Shown one piece after another: positions 53,564 to 61,647 of a stretch of DNA of 64,000 nucleotides. The number at the start of each line of letters is the position of its first letter. The stretch's first letter is position 1. Made by a program: the position numbers and the translations under genes. Below the pieces are notes generated by a model. It made no database searches and had not been told where the DNA came from. It saw only the letters and a program-made list of their open reading frames with translations. Origin of the DNA: Comamonadaceae bacterium M7527 (GTDB lineage Bacteria > Pseudomonadota > Gammaproteobacteria > Burkholderiales > Burkholderiaceae_C); the NCBI GenBank assembly GCA_021044545.1, contig CP087990.1, forward strand, positions 496,001 through 560,000. The letters are read 5' to 3'.

Positions 53564-54270
53564 GCGTTGTCCTGCCGTGGGCTTGCTGGCACATTCATGC
53601 ACCTAAAGCCTATGTAAACAGCGTAAAAGTCTTTGGACTTGAAGGCCTCAATACCGTCTCGCATTTGGCTGGCTGGGTACCACCAGGAGCCGCCCGCTGT
53701 TTGGCGGGCCTCATCTCTGGCAGTGGTCGTCCATTCCCATACGTTTGCACCCATGTCGTACAAGCCGTTGACGCCTCTCTTGGTGTGGCCAACAGGTGCC
53801 GCCGTGGGCCAGGCGTCTGGCCCAGAGGTGTTGGCACCCAGGCCGCTATGGCCTGTGGGGTAGGTGTAGGTGGTACCTGTTACAAAACCATCGCTGGGCT
53901 GCGCGCGTTGCTCTGTGTAGGCCGCTGCTGCCCATTGCGGGTAGGTTGGTAGCTGGCCACCAGCCCAGTGGCAATAGGCTTGTGCCTCATCAAATGTGAG
54001 GTGTACGGCAGGCAGTTGTGGGTTGGCATGGGCTTGGCCGTTGGGCGAGCGCCACGTCCAGCCCTTGCGGCGTTGCCAGCCCCCCAGGTATTCAAACCCG
54101 CCGCCTTGTTGTTCTGCCAAGCTTACAAAGCCTGTAGCTTCAGCAAATTTGGCAAATGCCGCTATGCTCACCTCCGTGGCGTCCATGCGCGGCGCGGCTG
54201 CACTGGCGTGCGTCGCCAACGCGCACAGAAAGGCGCCAAGCAATGGTTTAAGGAATTGAGTGAGCTGCAT
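53560..54270 (-). CDS. SUMF1/FGE-sulfatase domain protein with signal peptide
   Basis: Formylglycine-generating-enzyme (SUMF1) folds occur in oxidases that modify sulfatase cysteines and in ergothioneine or other enzymes; many bacterial versions have unknown roles. The 236-residue protein has an apparent Sec signal (FLKPLLGAFLCALATHASAAA, residues 6-26), so a periplasmic location is predicted. The fold is visible as MDATEVSIAAFAKFAEATGF, LPAVHLTFDEAQAYCHWAGGQLPTYPQWAAAA, GVNGLYDMGANVWEWTTTARD and YAVYIGFRCMN. Only one late Cys is present in GFRCMN rather than the clear pair of a true FGE. It is translationally coupled to the photolyase gene, an unusual pairing. Confidence 0.8.
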   Translation of the reverse strand: MQLTQFLKPLLGAFLCALATHASAAAPRMDATEVSIAAFAKFAEATGFVSLAEQQGGGFEYLGGWQRRKGWTWRSPNGQAHANPQLPAVHLTFDEAQAYCHWAGGQLPTYPQWAAAAYTEQRAQPSDGFVTGTTYTYPTGHSGLGANTSGPDAWPTAAPVGHTKRGVNGLYDMGANVWEWTTTARDEARQTAGGSWWYPASQMRDGIEAFKSKDFYAVYIGFRCMNVPASPRQDNA

Positions 54271-54397
54271 ACCGCCTGCATCATCTCAAGTTGCCCAAAA
54301 CCTTGCGCCAGGCTGGGTCACCAGCAGCGCGAGGTGGGTATGTCAAAGTGCCGGACAATAAGCGACTTATTTACAGACAGTTGGCAGCAGCGTACTT

Positions 54398-55330
54398 ATG
54401 GCGATTCAATGGTTTCCCGGGCACATGCATCTCACGCGCAAAGCGATTGAGGAGCGTATCAAGTCAATCGATGTGGTGATTGAAATGCTGGACGCACGTT
54501 TGCCCGGATCAAGCGCCAACCCCATGCTTGCCGAGCTCATCGGTGGCAAGCCCGCCTTGAAGGTGCTGAGCAAACAGGATATGGCCGACCCAGTCCAAAC
54601 CACCGCATGGCTGGCCCACTACAACGCCATGCAGGGTGTCAGCGCGCTGGCCATAGACACCAGTATGGTCTCACCCGCCAAGGCGCTGATGGAGGCTTGC
54701 AAGCTGTTGGCGCCCAATCGCGGTGGCATGGCCAAGCCCATGCGTGTGTTGATGTGCGGTATTCCCAATGTTGGTAAATCAACGCTGATCAACACGCTCA
54801 AAGGCAAGCGCGCCGCCAAAACGGGAGACGAGGCGGGCGTCACAAAGCTGGAGCAGCGCATTGTGTTGGCGGATGACTTCTACATGTTTGATACGCCTGG
54901 GGTGCTGTGGCCGCGCATTATTGTTGAGCAAAGCGGCTACAACCTGGCTGCAAGCGGTGCCATTGGCGTGAACGCGTTTGACGAGGTAGAGGTGGCGCTT
55001 GAGTTGCTGCATTACCTCATACCCCACTACCCACAGGCTTTGCACGCACGCTATTTGATTGACGATGTGCCTGGCCATTGCGACGAAACCTTGCTGGAGG
55101 CCATTGGGCGTAAACGCGGTGCTGTGCAAAGCGGCGGGCGCATAGACATGGTCAAAGCGGCCAAACTGGTCATTCACGACTTCAGGGCTGCGGCGCTTGG
55201 CCCCATCACCATAGAGACGCCAGAGCAATTTGCACAGTGGCTGGCCAGTGGCAAACAAGCAGACGCTGAGCGGGCCGCCAAAAAACCCCAAAAAGCGGCC
55301 AAGCGCAGGACTTCGAAAAAGTCTCGCTGA
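54398..55330 (+). CDS. rbgA: Ribosome biogenesis GTPase RbgA/YlqF
   Basis: RbgA is a circularly permuted GTPase for late 50S subunit assembly. The 310-residue protein has the permuted order: the G4-like LSKQDMAD first, then G1 CGIPNVGKSTLINTLKG, and G3 DTPG in YMFDTPGVLWPR. It begins AIQWFPGHMHLTRKAIEE, the diagnostic YlqF N-terminus. A Lys/Ala-rich tail ends the protein. The 127-base gap before it (after the divergent FGE gene) should hold promoters for both; nothing specific was seen. Confidence 0.92.
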   Translation: MAIQWFPGHMHLTRKAIEERIKSIDVVIEMLDARLPGSSANPMLAELIGGKPALKVLSKQDMADPVQTTAWLAHYNAMQGVSALAIDTSMVSPAKALMEACKLLAPNRGGMAKPMRVLMCGIPNVGKSTLINTLKGKRAAKTGDEAGVTKLEQRIVLADDFYMFDTPGVLWPRIIVEQSGYNLAASGAIGVNAFDEVEVALELLHYLIPHYPQALHARYLIDDVPGHCDETLLEAIGRKRGAVQSGGRIDMVKAAKLVIHDFRAAALGPITIETPEQFAQWLASGKQADAERAAKKPQKAAKRRTSKKSR

Positions 55331-55373
55331 CAGCTGGGGTGAAAGGCTGTCACATGCGCTTGGACGGCGGCGT

Positions 55374-55919
55374 TTACAAGCTGATGGTTTGTCGCCAGTC
55401 CAGTTCTGGTCTGGCAACGTAGTCGGCGATTACCCAAGCGCGCTGGGTACTCAATGCGCCGTCTTGAAATACGTCTAACAATACGTTGATAGAGGGCAAG
55501 TCCAGTGCGGCAAAGGGCTTTTTTATACAGGTAATCGTCGCACCAGCGCTGAGCGCGCATACCAAACCAACTTTGCGCCTAGAGCCTGTAGACAGCATGT
55601 GCAAAGGCTTGTTGGTGTGAGCATCCAGGTCTAAGGCGCTAGCCAGCGCTTGCGACAGATCGGCCTGCCAGCGCGGGTACAGCACAGCGTGGTGGGCCCA
55701 AATGGCATTGGGCGTGTGGTCTAGTGTGTGCTGGGAGGCGTGTGCCCATGAATGGTCCAGGTAGCACACGTCGTGATGAGACGCCGCGATGGCACTTAGA
55801 AGTGCCGTTTTGCCCGTGCCCTCATCGCCCACCACAGCCGTTAAACCGGGATAGATGTCTACATCGCGTGTGGGCTGACTGGTAGGCTTAAAGCCCTTAA
55901 CAGAGGTGAGGATCATCAT
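55374..55919 (-). CDS. Degenerate ABC-type ATPase-like protein
   Basis: The 181-residue protein has a P-loop GDEGTGKTALLSA (about residues 32-45) and an ABC-signature-like LSTGSRRKVGL, the layout of a small ABC ATPase. Where the Walker B Asp-Glu should stand (usually LDEPFAALD) it has Lys-Lys (ATITCIKKPFAALD). It is also shorter than a usual ABC domain (about 210 residues or more). Hydrolysis is therefore doubtful. No membrane partner is adjacent. The start at 55919 (MMILTSVKGF) is chosen as the upstream codons lack conservation. It is convergent with rbgA. Confidence 0.72.
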   Translation of the reverse strand: MMILTSVKGFKPTSQPTRDVDIYPGLTAVVGDEGTGKTALLSAIAASHHDVCYLDHSWAHASQHTLDHTPNAIWAHHAVLYPRWQADLSQALASALDLDAHTNKPLHMLSTGSRRKVGLVCALSAGATITCIKKPFAALDLPSINVLLDVFQDGALSTQRAWVIADYVARPELDWRQTISL

Positions 55920-55993
55920 GCTCTGTATCCTAGCGACTTGGTCGAGGTTAAGTATCAGCCGTGCTGGTCCTTGTTGTTTAGAAAGAGTGCCCA

Positions 55994-56626
55994 ATGCCCT
56001 TTATTGCTTTTGCGCACAAGCGCCTAAATGGTTGGCGGTGGTGGTCCGCCTGTGCCTTGTGGGTGGCTGCTGTGTGTAGTGCCAGTTACACATCCGCCAG
56101 CGCAGCGCAGACCAATACGGAGAAAACCAGTACAGAGCAAGCTGCCGTTGAGGTCTACATCATGCGTCACGCATTGGCGCCGGGCTTTGGGGACCCCTAC
56201 AACATCAAGTTGGGAGACTGCAGCACGCAACGCAACTTGAGTGATGCCGGACGGGCACAGGCCACTGCAGCGGGGGAGTGGTTGCGAAGCCAAGGCCTTA
56301 GTGCTGCCAATGCGCTGGTGTTGTCCAGCCCTTGGTGTCGCACGCTGGAGACGGCTGAGCTGCTGCAGCTGGGCAGCGTGCGCAGCACCACGGCCTTGTC
56401 GTCGTTTTTTCAGAAAGGCTCACAGTCCAGCACCATGGCCGCGTTGTCTGGCCTGTTGGCCAACATCGCTTCAAAACAACCTTCCAACACAAAGGCGGTA
56501 TTGGTGACCCACCAAGTCGTGATTGCTGCACTGACTGGGCGGGGCGTTAGCAGCGGCGAAATCATGCGCATAGGCTTGGCCCGCGACGGCTCGTTTGAGC
56601 GCATTATTGAGCGCCATGTGCCTTGA
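55994..56626 (+). CDS. Histidine phosphatase family protein, probably periplasmic
   Basis: This branch-1 histidine phosphatase fold protein (210 residues) carries an N-terminal hydrophobic signal (WWSACALWVAAVCSASYTSASAAQ). Its catalytic RHG-type motif reads VYIMRHALAPGFGDPYNIKLGDCSTQRNLSDAGRAQA, with RHA in place of the common RHG, and the second conserved His is in VLVTHQVVIAALTG. A phosphatase acting on a periplasmic phosphomonoester is plausible, but the substrate is unknown. The gene is divergent from the ATPase-like gene with 74 bases between starts. Confidence 0.8.
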   Translation: MPFIAFAHKRLNGWRWWSACALWVAAVCSASYTSASAAQTNTEKTSTEQAAVEVYIMRHALAPGFGDPYNIKLGDCSTQRNLSDAGRAQATAAGEWLRSQGLSAANALVLSSPWCRTLETAELLQLGSVRSTTALSSFFQKGSQSSTMAALSGLLANIASKQPSNTKAVLVTHQVVIAALTGRGVSSGEIMRIGLARDGSFERIIERHVP

Positions 56627-56636
56627 GCTTGGACGT

Positions 56637-57347
56637 TTATTGCGCTTCTGAAGCGGCCTGCAGTTGCGCGGCCAGGTCTAAAAAGTCAGTGGCATGGTAG
56701 GTGTTACGGCAAGCGCGCGCAGTTTCCTTGAGTATGGCTTGGCCGTACTCTAGAGGGCGCTCAATGTAGGCAGTTTGCAAGCCACAGGCCGCAGCCGCAT
56801 CCAGGTCGTCCTGATGGGTGGCGACCAGCATCACGTCGCTGGGCTGCACATCAAATGTGGTGGCAACGCCCAGGTAGGTCGCTGGGTCTGGCTTGTAGGC
56901 CTTGAACACCTCAGCCGACAAAATACAGTCCCAAGGCAGGCCAGCGTGCTTGGCCATGTTGGTCAACAAGCCCATGTTGCCGTTGCTCAGTGTGCAGATG
57001 GTGTGCCGGGTTTTAAGCTGGGTAAGACCCGCTACCGCGTCTGGCCAGGGGCTAAGCCTATGCCACGCGTGGTTGAGGTGCACGCGTTGCGCCTCGTCCA
57101 AGTGTTCAAGGCCAAATGCTGGCAACAAGTCGTTGAGTATGAGTCGGTGCAAATCGTCAATGCGCGTCCAGCCCAGCTCGCCCTTGCGTACCCGCTGCAT
57201 TGCGGGTTGGTAGCCCCCACGCCAGGCCAGCGCAAATGCGCCGGCATCGACCTGTGGGTACAAGGCATTGACTTCGCGGGCAATACTGCCGTGCCAGTCA
57301 ACAACAGTGCCAAAGACATCGAAAGCCAATATATGCGGTTTGGTCAT
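56637..57347 (-). CDS. Haloacid dehalogenase type II (HAD family)
   Basis: Type II haloacid dehalogenases hydrolyse 2-haloalkanoic acids, and related HAD enzymes act as phosphatases. The 236-residue protein has the nucleophile motif AFDVFGTVVDWHGSIAREV (DxFGTxxDW is typical of L-2-haloacid dehalogenases), TLSNGNMGLLTNMAKHAGLPWD for motif II, and KAYKPDPATYLGVATTF plus VATHQDDLDAAAACGLQTAYIERP for motifs III and IV. The start at 57347 (MTKPHILAFDVFGT) is chosen over an upstream codon. It stands alone on the minus strand between the phosphatase and GST genes. Confidence 0.86.
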   Translation of the reverse strand: MTKPHILAFDVFGTVVDWHGSIAREVNALYPQVDAGAFALAWRGGYQPAMQRVRKGELGWTRIDDLHRLILNDLLPAFGLEHLDEAQRVHLNHAWHRLSPWPDAVAGLTQLKTRHTICTLSNGNMGLLTNMAKHAGLPWDCILSAEVFKAYKPDPATYLGVATTFDVQPSDVMLVATHQDDLDAAAACGLQTAYIERPLEYGQAILKETARACRNTYHATDFLDLAAQLQAASEAQ

Positions 57348-57439
57348 GGCTGGATTGTGCAACGGTTGAGACAAGCTGTGTGCGGTTAATGGGCTATAAA
57401 CACTGCTCGCTCACATCGCAACACCCCCAAGGACTTTCC

Positions 57440-58135
57440 ATGCTGAAGTTTTATTACAACGCCGCCCCCAACCCCATGAAAGTGGCTTTGCTGCTGGAAG
57501 AGCTGGGCTTGCCTTACGATGCGGTGCCTGTGGATACCCGAAAGGGAGAGCAGTTTGCGCCCGAGTTTTTGGCGGTAAACCCCAACGCCAAGCTGCCAGC
57601 CATCACGGATGGTGACGTCACCGTGTTTGACAGCAACGCGTGTTTGCTGTTTTTGGCTGAGCGGGCAGGGCAGTTTGTGCCTGCCGCCTCTGACGGCAAA
57701 GCGCGCGCAGACATGCTGTCCTGGTTGATGTTTATTGCCTCTGGCATTGGGCCGTTTTCTGGTCAGTCTGTGCACTTCAGGCATGCTGCACCCGAGCCCA
57801 AAACATACGCACTAAACCGCTACGACTTTGAAGCGCACCGCCATTGGGCGCTGATAGATCAGCGCTTGAGCACACACACCTACATGCTGGGCGAGACTTA
57901 CAGCATCGTAGACATTGCCCTGTGGGGCTGGGCACGCATGCTGCCCTATGTGTTGGGCACTGGTGAGGCGGCGTGGACGCAATACCCCAACGTGAAGCGC
58001 TTGTTGGATACCGTAAACGCAAGACCCGCCGCCCAGCGTGCTGAGGCACTGAAAACGCGCCATGCTTTCAAGGCCGAGATGGACGACGAAGCTAAAAAAT
58101 TCATGTTCCCGCAAAACCAGCGCTTGTCATCATGA
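57440..58135 (+). CDS. Glutathione S-transferase family protein
   Basis: This 231-residue cytosolic GST has the thioredoxin-like domain MLKFYYNAAPNPMKVALLLEELGLPYDAVPVD, the NPNAKLPAITDGDVTVFDSNACLLFLAE segment for glutathione binding, and a helical domain with SIVDIALWGWARMLP. Members may detoxify electrophiles. An AAGGA site lies 7 bases upstream of the ATG at 57440. Its stop overlaps the next start by four bases, so it is coupled to the old yellow enzyme gene. Confidence 0.87.
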   Translation: MLKFYYNAAPNPMKVALLLEELGLPYDAVPVDTRKGEQFAPEFLAVNPNAKLPAITDGDVTVFDSNACLLFLAERAGQFVPAASDGKARADMLSWLMFIASGIGPFSGQSVHFRHAAPEPKTYALNRYDFEAHRHWALIDQRLSTHTYMLGETYSIVDIALWGWARMLPYVLGTGEAAWTQYPNVKRLLDTVNARPAAQRAEALKTRHAFKAEMDDEAKKFMFPQNQRLSS

Positions 58136-59258
58136 GTGACAGCTTGCTATTTACACCTTACGAGCTGTCAAGTCCCAGCGGTGGGTTGCGCTTGGCCAAT
58201 CGCATTGTGATTGCGCCCATGTGCCAATATGCCGCCGTTAGCGGCGCAGCCAATGACTGGCACCTGACCCATTGGACCAGTTTGCTCAACAGCGGTGCGG
58301 CCTTGGTCACGCTTGAGGCGACGGCCGTGACTGAAGACGGTCGTATCAGCCCAGGCTGCCTGGGCTTGTGGAACGATGCTACCCATGCCGCTTTAGAGCA
58401 GCACCTGAAGCGTGCCAGAGCCCTGGCGCCAGCCACGCCAGTATGCATTCAGCTAAGCCACGCCGGGCGCAAAGCCAGCAGCGCCAAGCCCTGGGATGGC
58501 GGTGCGCTGCTAGACCTGGACAACGGTGGCTGGATCACCAAGGGCCCTAGCGCTGCGCCGCACCTGCCCACAGAGCGCGCGCCCCAGGCGATGAGCCTGC
58601 AAGACATTGCCGAGGTGCAACAAGCCTTTGTCGCAGCAGCCAAACGCGCGCAAGACATAGGCATTGAAGCGGTAGAGCTACACGCCGCACACGGCTACTT
58701 GCTACACCAGTTTTTGTCGCCACTGGCCAACCTGCGAGACGACTCTTACGGCGGCGATTTTGCTGGTAGAACCCGCATGGTGCTTGAGGTGTTCAAGGCG
58801 GTTCGTGCCGAATTTAAAGGTGCTTTGGGTGTACGCATTTCAGCTAGTGACTGGGTAGACGGTGGTTGGACGCCTGAAGAAACCGCACAGCTGTGTGTGT
58901 TACTCAAGGCGGCGGGTTGCGACTTTGCGCATATCTCAAGTGCTGGTGTGTCGCCATTGCAAAAAATTGCCATTGGCCCTGGTTACCAGTTGCCTTTTGC
59001 ACGCACCGTCAAAGCGCACACGGGCATGACCACCACGGCTGTTGGGTTGATCACCGAGGCGCAGCAGGCCGAAGACGCCCTGCAACGCGGCGACGCCGAC
59101 TTGATCGCGATTGCGCGTGCGGTGTTGTTCAACCCCGTTGGCCTTGGATGGCGGCCGCCCAGCTGGGTGGCCAGGTGGTGGCAACCACCAGCTACTTGCG
59201 TTGCCAGCCCCTGCAAGCCCGCCATATTTTTAGCAACCAGGGTGGTGGTCAGCGCTGA
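58132..59258 (+). CDS. Old yellow enzyme family NADH:flavin oxidoreductase, YqjM/XenA-like, one frame shift
   Basis: This FMN enzyme reduces activated double bonds or nitro compounds with NAD(P)H. It begins LFTPYELSSPSGGLRLANRIVIAPMCQYAA, with the YqjM-type Cys near FMN, then SHAGRKASSAKPWDGG, VELHAAHGYLLHQFLSPLAN and GVRISASDWVDGGWTPEE. In a four-C run (59133-59136) one C is missing; restoring it continues as NPRWPWMAAAQLGGQVVATTSYLRCQPLQARHIFSNQGGG, giving about 375 residues, the usual size. Translation is coupled to the GST gene, and the two probably handle electrophiles together. Confidence 0.87.
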
Positions 59259-59275
59259 GGCGCTGCGCAGACGCC

Positions 59276-60004
59276 CTAGGTGGCGCTGCGCTCGCGAATG
59301 AGGCCAATGAGGTCGGTAAACCGCTGGCCTTGCACCATCACGTGGCAGCGCGCTGCCTGAGCAGCGCGCTTAGCGTCTGCTGTGGTGATGGCCTCGAACA
59401 AGTCTCTATGCTCCGACAGCGATTGCTCAATGCGCTTGCTGATTTGTAGCTGCATGCGCCTGTAAGGCTTTAGCCGGTTTTTGAGTTGCAGCGTTTGCTG
59501 CTGCAAATACTGGTTGCCGCTGGCCTGGTAAATGAGGTGGTGAAACACCTCGTTGGCACGGTAGTAACTGTTGGCATCACCTTGCCTGGCTTCGTGCTCA
59601 CACATGGCAACGGCCTGCGCAAATTCGGCGTGCATGGCCGCTGTACTGCGCTTGGCCGCCAGGCTGGCGCACATGGCTTCCAGTTCGGCCATCACCTCAA
59701 ACATTTCCATCATGGTGCTCACACCCAGTGTTGCGACATAGGTGCCGCGCTTGGGCAATACCTCTACCAAGCCGCTGGCCTCTAGCTGCTGCAAGGCTTC
59801 ACGCACGGGCGTGCGCGACATGTCAAACAAGCTGGCTATCTCTTCCACATGCAACTGTGAGCCGGGCAGGCGTCTGCCTTCCACGATGTCGTCTTCCAGC
59901 TGTTCGCGCACGCGCGTGACCAGTGAGTTTTTAACAGTGCTTGTGGCAGGGCGGTAGGGGGTAATTGCGGTGTCGTCATGGGGACTGTGGGGAGTGGCGT
60001 CCAA
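59276..60004 (-). CDS. GntR family transcriptional regulator, FCD subfamily
   Basis: This 242-residue regulator has a GntR winged helix (LVTRVREQLEDDIVEGRRLPGSQLHVEEIASLFDMSRTPVREALQQLEASGLVEVLPKRGTYVA) and an FCD effector domain with the metal-binding His residues in FHHLIYQASGN and SEHRDLFEAI. It is divergent from the DctPQM genes with 76 bases between starts, so it is the probable local regulator. By analogy with MatR of malonate operons it may sense malonate or malonyl-CoA. No clear operator palindrome was found in the short gap. Confidence 0.86.
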   Translation of the reverse strand: MDATPHSPHDDTAITPYRPATSTVKNSLVTRVREQLEDDIVEGRRLPGSQLHVEEIASLFDMSRTPVREALQQLEASGLVEVLPKRGTYVATLGVSTMMEMFEVMAELEAMCASLAAKRSTAAMHAEFAQAVAMCEHEARQGDANSYYRANEVFHHLIYQASGNQYLQQQTLQLKNRLKPYRRMQLQISKRIEQSLSEHRDLFEAITTADAKRAAQAARCHVMVQGQRFTDLIGLIRERSAT

Positions 60005-60080
60005 GGGAAAACGATAGGGTTTTATGGCTCTGTTACATATATCATGGCTGCTCTTTTATACAACATCGATTGGAGACAAC

Positions 60081-61076
60081 ATGACATTCACAATCAAGTC
60101 ATTGGTGCTGGCCGTAGTAGGTGCAACCATTATGACCGCCGCGCATGCTGACGTGGTGCTCAAGGCATCGCATCAGTTTCCGGGTGGTAAAGGCGACGTG
60201 CGCGACGAGATGATACAAATGATCGCGCGCGATGTGGCTGCGGCCAATGTGGGTCTGACCATCAACGTATTCCCTGGCGCCAGTTTGGTCAAGCCCAAAG
60301 AGCAGTGGAAGGCCATGTTGACCGGCCAGATTGACATGACGTCTTTGCCACTGGACTACGCTTCTGGCTTCCACCCCGAGTTTGGCGCCACGCTGATGCC
60401 TGGCCTGGTTAAAAATCATGCCCATGCACGTCGTATCAACGACTCTGCATTCATGAAGGACATACACGCCATCATCAACAAAGGCGGCGTCGATGTGTTG
60501 GCCAACGCTTGGTTGGCAGGCGCCTTTGGCGGCAAGGACAAATGCATTATCGAGCCCAAGGACGTAAAGGGCATGAAGGTGCGCTCAGCGGGTTCAACCT
60601 TTGCTGAAATGTGGGCAGGCGCTGGCGCGTCTATTGTGTCCATCCCGTCTCCCGAGGTGTACAACGCCTTGCAACAAGGCGTGGCCCAGGGCACAGACAC
60701 CTCTGCGGGTAGTTTTGTATCGTTTCGCTTGTACGAGCAGCTCAAGTGTTTAACAGCGCCTGGCGACGAGGCACTGTGGTTTATGTACGAGCCTGTGCTC
60801 ATTTCCAAGAAGGCCATGGCCAAATTGAACGACGCACAAAAGAAGGCGTTGATGGTTGCATCTGCCAAGGCAGAAGCTTACTTTGAGGCCGAGTCCAAAA
60901 AGCTTGATGAAAAATTGGTGGATTCATTTACCAAGGCTGGCATTGATGTGAAGTACATGACAGCGGCACAAGCTGATGCCTGGCGCGCAGTGGCCGCCAA
61001 GACGTCTTACAAGAACTTTGGCGACAAAGTGGCCGGTGGCCAGGCATTGATAGACAAGGCACTGGCAGTCAAGTAA
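60081..61076 (+). CDS. dctP: TRAP transporter DctP-type solute-binding protein
   Basis: This periplasmic dicarboxylate-type binding protein has 331 residues. A Sec signal peptide precedes ADVVLKASHQFPGGKGD. The DctP fold shows WKAMLTGQIDMTSLPLDYASGFHPE, DVKGMKVRSAGSTFAEMWAGAGASIVSIPSPEVYNALQQGVAQGTDTSAGSF with the substrate-binding Arg (VRSAG), and FMYEPVLISKKAMAKLNDAQ. It heads a dctPQM unit and the malonyl-CoA decarboxylase gene follows, so malonate is a likely ligand. Confidence 0.92.
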   Translation: MTFTIKSLVLAVVGATIMTAAHADVVLKASHQFPGGKGDVRDEMIQMIARDVAAANVGLTINVFPGASLVKPKEQWKAMLTGQIDMTSLPLDYASGFHPEFGATLMPGLVKNHAHARRINDSAFMKDIHAIINKGGVDVLANAWLAGAFGGKDKCIIEPKDVKGMKVRSAGSTFAEMWAGAGASIVSIPSPEVYNALQQGVAQGTDTSAGSFVSFRLYEQLKCLTAPGDEALWFMYEPVLISKKAMAKLNDAQKKALMVASAKAEAYFEAESKKLDEKLVDSFTKAGIDVKYMTAAQADAWRAVAAKTSYKNFGDKVAGGQALIDKALAVK

Positions 61077-61120
61077 GCCGCACGGCTAACAACAGCCAAA
61101 GAAATCAGCAGGAGTAGGGT

Positions 61121-61647
61121 TTGAACCAGGTTTACAAATGGGTTTGCAAGGCATCGACGGCGTTGGGCATTTTGCCGCTGGCCTGATGCTGTTGTCGGTA
61201 TTGGTGGTGTGCCACATGGTGTTTGTCAGGGCGGTGCTCAACGAGTCATCCGTATGGCAAACCGAGTTTGTGACCTTTGCCCTCATTGCCGCGACCTTTC
61301 TTGGTTCGCCCTACATATTGCTGACCAAAGGCCATGTCAACGTGGACTTGCTCCCTTTGATGCTGGGCGACGTGGGCCGCAGGCGTTTGGCTTGGCTGGC
61401 GTCCAGTCTGGGTTTTGGCTTTTGTTTGTTGTTGTTCTACAGCAGCTTGCACTGGTGGTGGGAGGCGTGGGTGCTGGAACTCACCACACCCACTATTTGG
61501 CGTGCACGCTTGTGGATTCCCTACCTCAGCTTCCCTATAGGCTTGGGTCTTCTGTGCTTGCAGTACATGGTTGATATCTGGGCGTTGGCCAAAGGCCTGT
61601 CCTCTCCGTTTGCCGCAATGGCCACACAAGAAGAAGGTGCGGTATGA
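61121..61647 (+). CDS. dctQ: TRAP transporter small permease DctQ, one frame shift
   Basis: The small membrane subunit of the TRAP permease has about 175 residues in four membrane segments. The likely start is TTG at 61121 with GGAG six bases before it, giving LNQVYKWVCKASTALGI. One T is missing in the T run at 61170-61173. Restoring it continues into FAAGLMLLSVLVVCHMVFVRAVLNESSVWQTEFVTFALIAATFLGSPYILLTKGHVNVDLLP with the DctQ family features. The ATG at 61138 lies in the second frame and would give a product lacking the first part of helix one. The next gene overlaps the stop by four bases. Confidence 0.84.

Noticed and set aside
61170..61173. Programmed frame shifting in dctQ
   Set aside because: The T4 run is too short for typical slippage, no stimulatory structure is evident, and similar breaks occur in unrelated genes across the window.
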